This document shows positions 13,537 to 17,962 of a stretch of 17,962 nt of DNA, piece by piece. A program made the translations under genes and the position numbers. Within the stretch, counting starts at the first letter, position 1; every line of letters starts with the position of its first letter. The notes under the pieces are model-generated. The model did no database searches. It was not told where the DNA came from and saw only the letters and a program-made list of their open reading frames with translations. The DNA is from an uncultured Lachnospiraceae bacterium (lineage in GTDB: Bacteria; Bacillota; Clostridia; Lachnospirales; Lachnospiraceae): NCBI GenBank assembly GCA_934351765.1, contig CAKRJM010000019.1, positions 1 to 17,962 of the forward strand. The letters are read 5' to 3'.

Positions 13537-15434
13537 TGGCACGCTATGTTGGATATAAAAAGCCGAAAAACACAAAGAAAACCATTGGCCGCCTGTTCCA
13601 TTACCTGGGTGGACATAAGATCCTTCTTCTTCTCGTCTCCGTCCTTACCGCCATCGGCGCCTTAACCGGAATCACCGGCACCTACCTGTTAAAGCCGGTC
13701 ATCAACAAATACATCCTCCCCGGCGATGTAAACGGTCTGTTTCGCATGGTCCTCCTCATGGGGCTCATGTACTTATCCGGTGTTCTGGCCACCTGGGGGT
13801 ATAACCAGCTCATGGTTCGTATGTCCCAGAAGGTAGTCAGCGAGATCCGTCATGATCTCTTTGTCCGCACTCAGGATCTGCCTCTTTCCTACTTCGATGC
13901 CCATACCCATGGCGAGCTGATGAGCCGCTTCACCGGCGATGTGGACACGATCAGTGAAGCTCTCAACGGCAGCTTTACCATGATCATTCAGAGTGCTATC
14001 GTGGTCATTGGCACCATCACCATGCTGCTGGTCCTCAACTGGCGGCTTTCCCTGATCGTGCTGTTTTTCATGGCTCTCATGTTCCTGTTTATCCAGTACA
14101 GCGGAAAACGGAGCCGCCGTTATTTCTCCGAACAACAGACATATCTCGGTTCTCTCACCGGCTTTACAGAGGAAATGGTCTCCGGTCAGAAGGTGGAAAA
14201 GGTTTTTCATCATGAAAAACAGGACTTTGATGAATTCTGCCGCCGAAACGAAGCACTGCGGAAAGCATCCACCAAAGCTCTTACCTATTCTGGCATGATG
14301 ATCCCCACCATCGTAAGCCTTTCTTATTTTAATTACGCAGTCTCCGCCTGTGTGGGCGGTCTCTTTGCTCTCTCCGGTCTCATTGATCTGGGAAGCCTGG
14401 CCTCCTATCTGGTTTATGTACGCCAGACGGCCATGCCCATGAACCAGTTCACCCAGCAGGTCAACTTTCTGCTGGCAGCACTGGCCGGTGCCGAACGAAT
14501 CTTCGATATGATGAACGGAACACCTGAGCTTGATGAAGGAACCATTACGCTCTGCCGGGCAAAGGAGGTAAACGGAATCCTGACCGAGTGCGGCGCAGAT
14601 GACGGCTTCTATGCCTGGAAATGTCCGGCGGACAGACTTCCGGAGGACTTAAGGCCAGCCTATGAATCTGCCGTCCAAAACGGCTTCTGCCTGATCCCTT
14701 TAAAGGGCGATGTGCGGTTTCATGATGTCAGCTTCGGCTATACACCGGAGAAGAAGATTTTAAGCCATATTGATCTGTATGCCAAGCCCGGTCAAAAGAT
14801 TGCTTTTGTCGGCTCCACCGGGGCCGGAAAGACTACCATTATCAATCTGATCAACCGCTTCTATGAAATTGACGGCGGTTCCATCACCTACGATGGCCTC
14901 AATATCCGCGACATGAAAAAAAGCGACCTGCGCCGCTCCCTTTCCATGGTTATTCAGGATACGCACCTGTTCACCGGAACCATCGCCGACAATATCCGCT
15001 CCGGCCGTCTGGATGCTGCCGATGAGGAGGTTGTGGCCGCCGCCAAGCTGGCCGGAGCCGATTCCTTCATCTGTCGTCTGCCCCAGGGCTATGACACCAT
15101 TCTCCACAGCGACGGTGCCAACTTATCTCAGGGCCAGCGTCAGCTTCTTGCCATCGCCCGCGCGGCAGTCTCCGACCCGCCGGTTCTGATCCTGGACGAA
15201 GCCACCAGCTCTGTGGATACTGCAACCGAACGCCTTATCGAACGCGGCATGGATTCCCTCATGGAAGGCCACACGGTCTTCGTCATTGCCCACCGCCTCT
15301 CCACTGTACGGAACGCCAAGGCTATCATGGTTCTGGAACACGGTCAGATCATCGAACGCGGCAGCCACGAAGAACTGCTGGCACAAAAAGGACGGTATTA
15401 CAGGCTGTATACCGGACAGTTTGAGCTGGAGTAA
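13536..15434 (+). CDS. ABC exporter half-transporter, BmrD-like subunit with consensus ATP site
   Basis: The protein has 632 residues; ATG at 13536 overlaps the upstream stop, with AAGGAG upstream. The exporter transmembrane domain (about 25-325) begins after a basic N-terminus (YKKPKNTKKT). About 55 extra residues (roughly 330-390) sit between the membrane domain and the ATPase, as in BmrD/YheH-type chains. The nucleotide-binding domain has Walker A GSTGAGKT near 426-433, Walker B LILDE with catalytic Glu555, and switch His586 in IAHRL. The signature near 530 is altered to LSQGQ. Paired with the upstream chain, the normal Walker motifs here face the normal LSGGQ there (the active site), while the altered signature faces the altered Walker B. 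The two genes therefore make one asymmetric heterodimer. Confidence 0.92.
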   Translation: MARYVGYKKPKNTKKTIGRLFHYLGGHKILLLLVSVLTAIGALTGITGTYLLKPVINKYILPGDVNGLFRMVLLMGLMYLSGVLATWGYNQLMVRMSQKVVSEIRHDLFVRTQDLPLSYFDAHTHGELMSRFTGDVDTISEALNGSFTMIIQSAIVVIGTITMLLVLNWRLSLIVLFFMALMFLFIQYSGKRSRRYFSEQQTYLGSLTGFTEEMVSGQKVEKVFHHEKQDFDEFCRRNEALRKASTKALTYSGMMIPTIVSLSYFNYAVSACVGGLFALSGLIDLGSLASYLVYVRQTAMPMNQFTQQVNFLLAALAGAERIFDMMNGTPELDEGTITLCRAKEVNGILTECGADDGFYAWKCPADRLPEDLRPAYESAVQNGFCLIPLKGDVRFHDVSFGYTPEKKILSHIDLYAKPGQKIAFVGSTGAGKTTIINLINRFYEIDGGSITYDGLNIRDMKKSDLRRSLSMVIQDTHLFTGTIADNIRSGRLDAADEEVVAAAKLAGADSFICRLPQGYDTILHSDGANLSQGQRQLLAIARAAVSDPPVLILDEATSSVDTATERLIERGMDSLMEGHTVFVIAHRLSTVRNAKAIMVLEHGQIIERGSHEELLAQKGRYYRLYTGQFELE

Positions 15435-15615
15435 ACGATTAAGACACGAAAGACGGCCCATGTCAGGTGAATTGCCTTCCGCGGCTCCACCCTGGCCAGC
15501 CAACCGGCACATACCAAAGTTGCCTCTGGCTGGTCAGGGCAGTGGACCCGCGGAGAAATACAGATATTAACCAAACTACCTGGGCGGAGGACGTCTGCTA
15601 CTGTTTGTCTTCGTT
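15434..15615 (+). ncRNA. Candidate 6S-like RNA: ~180-nt rod with central bubble
   Basis: No reading frame fits this stretch, but the two halves pair along its length. A closing stem is formed by AACG (15434-15437) with CGTT (15612-15615), AAGAC (15441-15445) with GTCTT (15607-15611), AGACG (15451-15455) with CGTCT (15592-15596), and GCCCA (15456-15460, offset by the shared G) with TGGGC (15581-15585). An asymmetric open bubble follows (about 15461-15478 and 15554-15580). Then comes a long apical hairpin: CCGCGG/CCGCGG, TCCAC/GTGGA and CCTGGCCAGCCA/TGGCTGGTCAGG. This architecture and length match 6S RNA, the RNA polymerase-binding RNA. Short resemblances to E. coli 6S (GGCC..TGTC..TGA on the 5' side, CCTG.GGCGG on the 3' side) favour the plus strand. 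No clear promoter is seen, and a terminator role for the apical hairpin is an alternative. Confidence 0.45.
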
Positions 15616-15703
15616 CTTAAACTCCTAAACTAAAATAATTTTATTCAGCTTTCTATTCTGTCCCGATCCGCTCTGGAGATTGAAAACGGAGTCTATAAAA
15701 TTT

Positions 15704-15783
15704 CAGCCGCCTGTCCACTTCCCATGTCCGGCAGCGGTAACTTCTGTATGTACCGCTTGACGGATATGGGTGGATGGCGGCTG
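15704..15783. terminator. 80-nt GC-rich hairpin between convergent genes, possible bidirectional terminator
   Basis: CAGCCGCC (15704-15711) pairs with GGCGGCTG (15776-15783). Inside follow TCCA (15714-15717) with TGGA (15771-15774), CCCAT (15721-15725) with ATGGG (15766-15770), TCCG (15727-15730) with CGGA (15761-15764), and GCGGTA (15734-15739) with TACCGC (15751-15756). It ends 24 bp from the glycosyltransferase stop. The plus strand is followed by CCGTTTT and then ATTTTT; the minus strand by AAATTTTAT. Neither T-run is ideal, so a structured RNA element or small mobile repeat is also possible. Confidence 0.5.
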
Positions 15784-15807
15784 CCGTTTTACTTCCATTT
15801 TTGAATT

Positions 15808-17124
15808 CTACCCGCGGATCTCCTGCACGTCTTTTACGATGGTGTGACGGATCGGAACCCAGGTAACTTTTTTAAACAGTGCCGCTATGGAAATCGGAAT
15901 GTACGTGAAAATAAAAATCGGAAATGTAAACAGGTACTGTATCTTTTTCCTTGTTTCACAATGGATCCGCTTCCACTCAGTAATGGTTGTCACCAGTCCG
16001 AAGAAAAACAGTGACATATAAATTCCCAGCAGACATCCGCCGATAGCTTCTGCCGATGCCTCAACCCAGAGCAGCTTCCCGCTCAGCAATCCCATGATCC
16101 AGACTGCTCCGTTTACAAACATGGTAAACAGTGTCAGCAGTGTTGCCGGCGCCAGCGTCATCATCATATCATAGCACTGAAAATGATACCCGGCTCCGCT
16201 CTGATGCCTGCCGCCTTCTTTTTCATCACGGTAAATGTTTCCCTGCCTCCAGGGTATCATGCCGCCTAACAGTGCTTTTCCATAATGAAGAAATACCTGA
16301 TAAAAACCTTTCGTCCAGCGCAGACGCTGATTCCAGGATTCCTTAAACCGGATCGGCTGTTCATCATAAAGCACCGCATCCTCGCTGTATCCAATAACAC
16401 GTCCCTGAATCATGCTGTCCGTGGAAAACTCAATATCCTCCGTCAGCAGATGATGCTTCCAGCCATTGTTTTCCTGAATGATCTCGCTGGATACCAGAAA
16501 TCCCGTTCCTGAGACAGCACAGCTGGTTCCGCACTGCATTCTCGCTCCATTCAGATATTTGGATTCCCGAAGGAACCACAATGCATAGCCTGCCGAAATC
16601 CAGTTGGAGCCGTAATTTTTAGAATTCCGATAGCTGGTCACAACGGCATATCCGTTATCAAATACCTTATTCATTTCCCGGATATAGTTTTCATCCAGCA
16701 CATTATCGGCATCAAAAACCAGATATCCATCATAACTCTCCAGACCGACCGTCGTCTCGATCTGTCCAAACAAATAATTCAGGGCATATCCCTTTCCCAC
16801 CTGAAACCGGTTAAACCGCTCATATACAATCGCCCGATGCGCCCGTGCCACCTGTGCCGTATCATCGGTACAGTTATCTGCCACCACATAGACATCGATC
16901 AGATTCGACGGATAATTCTGGGAAGCAATGCTATCCAGCAGGCCTCCGATGACTGCTGCCTCGTTTCTTGCCGAAACAACCACCGCATACTTATGAAGTG
17001 TCTTCGCTTCCAGCTGCTTTCTCCGTCCCAACAATCGCAGGAACACAAACACCATCTGGTACAGATACAGCAGGCTGAACAGCACCAGGATCAGGAAATT
17101 AAAATTCTGAATCGTTTTAATCAT
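15808..17124 (-). CDS. Membrane-bound processive family-2 glycosyltransferase
   Basis: The protein has 438 residues; ATG at 17124 with GAGG eleven bases upstream. One N-terminal membrane segment (about 8-30) precedes a cytoplasmic GT2 domain (about 45-290): VVVSARNEAAVIGGLLDS for nucleotide binding, DAD at 138-140 for metal/UDP, TED at 228-230 carrying the catalytic base, and QRLRW at 266-270, the QxxRW motif of processive synthases such as cellulose, hyaluronan and poly-N-acetylglucosamine synthases. Several membrane helices follow (about 320-350, 358-382, 398-418). The polymer and sugar cannot be read from the sequence. No export, deacetylase or c-di-GMP-binding partner (PilZ) gene is in the window. 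The next gene upstream is a low-molecular-weight tyrosine phosphatase, often found with surface polysaccharide genes. Confidence 0.85.
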   Translation of the reverse strand: MIKTIQNFNFLILVLFSLLYLYQMVFVFLRLLGRRKQLEAKTLHKYAVVVSARNEAAVIGGLLDSIASQNYPSNLIDVYVVADNCTDDTAQVARAHRAIVYERFNRFQVGKGYALNYLFGQIETTVGLESYDGYLVFDADNVLDENYIREMNKVFDNGYAVVTSYRNSKNYGSNWISAGYALWFLRESKYLNGARMQCGTSCAVSGTGFLVSSEIIQENNGWKHHLLTEDIEFSTDSMIQGRVIGYSEDAVLYDEQPIRFKESWNQRLRWTKGFYQVFLHYGKALLGGMIPWRQGNIYRDEKEGGRHQSGAGYHFQCYDMMMTLAPATLLTLFTMFVNGAVWIMGLLSGKLLWVEASAEAIGGCLLGIYMSLFFFGLVTTITEWKRIHCETRKKIQYLFTFPIFIFTYIPISIAALFKKVTWVPIRHTIVKDVQEIRG

Positions 17125-17189
17125 AGGTCATCATTCCTCGTCTTTTTACTGGTTTTCAGCAGAGAATCCCCTGCTTTTCTCGTCAGCCT

Positions 17190-17221
17190 AGTATAACGGT
17201 AAAACTGTGACCATTCTGTGA
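17190..17221 (-). promoter_or_regulatory. Glycosyltransferase promoter with CTGTGA direct repeats over the -35
   Basis: On the minus strand TATACT (17190-17195) is a good -10, but the -35 position (17213-17218) has no consensus. Across that position the plus strand reads CTGTGA at 17205-17210 and again at 17216-17221, an 11-bp spacing in direct orientation. Such helical-turn direct repeats are typical of OmpR/PhoB-family response regulator sites, which often replace a weak -35. Confidence 0.45.
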
Positions 17222-17224
17222 TGA

Positions 17225-17410
17225 AAGCATGAATATTTCCTTGTTTTTTCTAACAATTCTTCTGACGAATGTCTTCTTATTTTTTCCGCTTTCCAACTCC
17301 TCTATCCACAGCTTCCCGCATTTTTCGAAAAATGATCCCCACAGTCTGCTTTCCTATTCCCTAAAACGGTTCCTGCTCCCAGCTGCTTTCGATAATCTAT
17401 TGTTTCCTTC
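17225..17410. other. Non-coding stretch between the phosphatase and glycosyltransferase genes
   Basis: The gap downstream of the phosphatase stop is AT-rich and shows no supported gene. Its one clear structure is the perfect 16-bp palindrome CATTTTTCGAAAAATG at 17319-17334, a possible operator. No GC-rich terminator follows the phosphatase gene. Confidence 0.5.
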
Positions 17411-17884
17411 TCAACATTTCCCCTCTCGCTTCAGATATTCCAGAAATGCCCGGCACCCCTCTTCCACATCCCGATAGGTACTCCGGAAATCTCCCGTATA
17501 CCACGGATCGCTGATGGCCCGCGGCTTTCCGGTATACGACAGCAGAAGCGAAATCTTCCCACCGTGGTGCCCCGTCATCCGTTCCATATTGCGAATATTA
17601 TTCTCATCCATACCGATCAGATAATCATATTCCTCATAATCCGCCGCAGTCAGCTGGCGCGCCCGCTTTCCCGCGCAGGAAATCCCATGCTTTTCCAACT
17701 CCGCCCTTGCAGGCGGATAAACCGGATTCCCGACACCATTCCAGATCTCCTCCGATGACGTTGCCGCCGAAGCGATCACAAACTGATCCGAAAGGCCAGC
17801 CTCCCGGACCAGTGATTTAAACACAAATTCCGCCATAGGGGAACGACAAATATTGCCGTGACATATAAATAGTATTTTGACCAC
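17411..17884 (-). CDS. Low-molecular-weight protein-tyrosine phosphatase
   Basis: A 157-residue protein, the standard family length. The phosphate-binding loop CHGNICRS at 8-15 fits C(X)5R(S/T), with nucleophile Cys8 and Arg14. The general-acid Asp is Asp126 in SDPWYTGDF. These enzymes hydrolyse phosphotyrosine; in Firmicutes they commonly act with bacterial tyrosine kinases controlling capsule and exopolysaccharide synthesis. No such kinase is in the window, so arsenate-reductase-like or general phosphatase roles remain open, although the DPWYTGDF form is that of phosphatases. The start codon is GTG at 17884, eight bases after GGAG, and no ATG fits the conserved KILFICHGN start. The gene has its own promoter and is followed, 286 bp later, by the glycosyltransferase gene. 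Confidence 0.93.
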   Translation of the reverse strand: MVKILFICHGNICRSPMAEFVFKSLVREAGLSDQFVIASAATSSEEIWNGVGNPVYPPARAELEKHGISCAGKRARQLTAADYEEYDYLIGMDENNIRNMERMTGHHGGKISLLLSYTGKPRAISDPWYTGDFRSTYRDVEEGCRAFLEYLKREGKC

Positions 17885-17910
17885 TTTTTTATCTCCTTTC
17901 GTGCTAACGG

Positions 17911-17939
17911 ATTTAAGGCGATAAGCCTTTATTTTTCAA
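17911..17939 (-). promoter_or_regulatory. Promoter of the phosphatase gene with an internal inverted repeat
   Basis: On the minus strand TTGAAA (17934-17939) is 17 bases from TTAAAT (17911-17916). Between them lies the inverted repeat AAGGC-N5-GCCTT (17915-17929), overlapping the -10. That position is typical for a repressor operator, although no regulator is encoded nearby. A small hairpin in an RNA starting further upstream is an alternative. Confidence 0.55.
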
Positions 17940-17962
17940 CATTTATGCACATTTTTATATTC

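Noticed and set aside
15680..15699. TTGAAA followed by TATAAA as a promoter
   Set aside because: The two boxes are only eight bases apart, far too close for a -35/-10 pair.

Overview
The window reads as chromosomal DNA of an anaerobic Firmicute, most likely a Clostridia member of the Lachnospiraceae type. This is inferred from moderate GC, strong AGGAGG-type ribosome binding sites, TTGACA/TATAAT-type promoters and gene content; there is no rRNA or marker gene to fix the taxon. Every gene except one ABC transporter pair lies on the minus strand.

Region 1 (1-11676, minus strand) is the core of the window. A strong promoter (TTGACA-17-TATATA, 11648-11676) drives what looks like one long transcription unit, in order: a BspA-type leucine-rich-repeat protein; a DUF2201-type protein with a dead metallopeptidase-like N-terminus and a VWA-like C-terminus; a MoxR-type AAA+ ATPase; a DUF362 protein with two [4Fe-4S] clusters; the nickel-pincer nucleotide (NPN) cofactor genes larC, larE and larB; a second, different MoxR-type AAA+ ATPase; and a second, different VWA protein of CobT/NorD style. 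A second promoter (355-383) then serves nadE, of which only the first 108 codons are present. LarB, LarE and LarC are the three enzymes that turn nicotinic acid adenine dinucleotide (NaAD) into the Ni-containing cofactor of lactate racemase-type (LarA) enzymes. No larA lies in the window.

The most interesting point is that the complete cofactor pathway is bracketed by two unrelated AAA+/VWA pairs. MoxR/VWA pairs are known maturation or activation machines for metalloenzymes (CoxD/CoxE, NorQ/NorD, CbbQ/CbbO, CobS/CobT). The locus may therefore be an undescribed system that makes the NPN cofactor and installs it in, or activates, a client enzyme, with the Fe-S DUF362 protein as a redox or client component. 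NaAD is also the substrate of NadE next door.

Region 2 (11701-15434, plus strand) is divergent from region 1. It encodes a heterodimeric ABC exporter of the BmrC/BmrD type, with one degenerate and one consensus ATP site split between the two chains in the expected way.

Region 3 (15435-15807) is non-coding but highly structured. A ~180-nt imperfect rod with a central bubble resembles 6S RNA, and a separate 80-nt hairpin lies between the convergent genes.

Region 4 (15808-17962, minus strand) holds a membrane-bound processive family-2 glycosyltransferase, whose promoter carries 11-bp-spaced CTGTGA direct repeats, and a low-molecular-weight protein-tyrosine phosphatase with its own promoter and an inverted repeat between the -35 and -10. 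This pairing is common around surface polysaccharide production, but the rest of such a pathway is not visible here.
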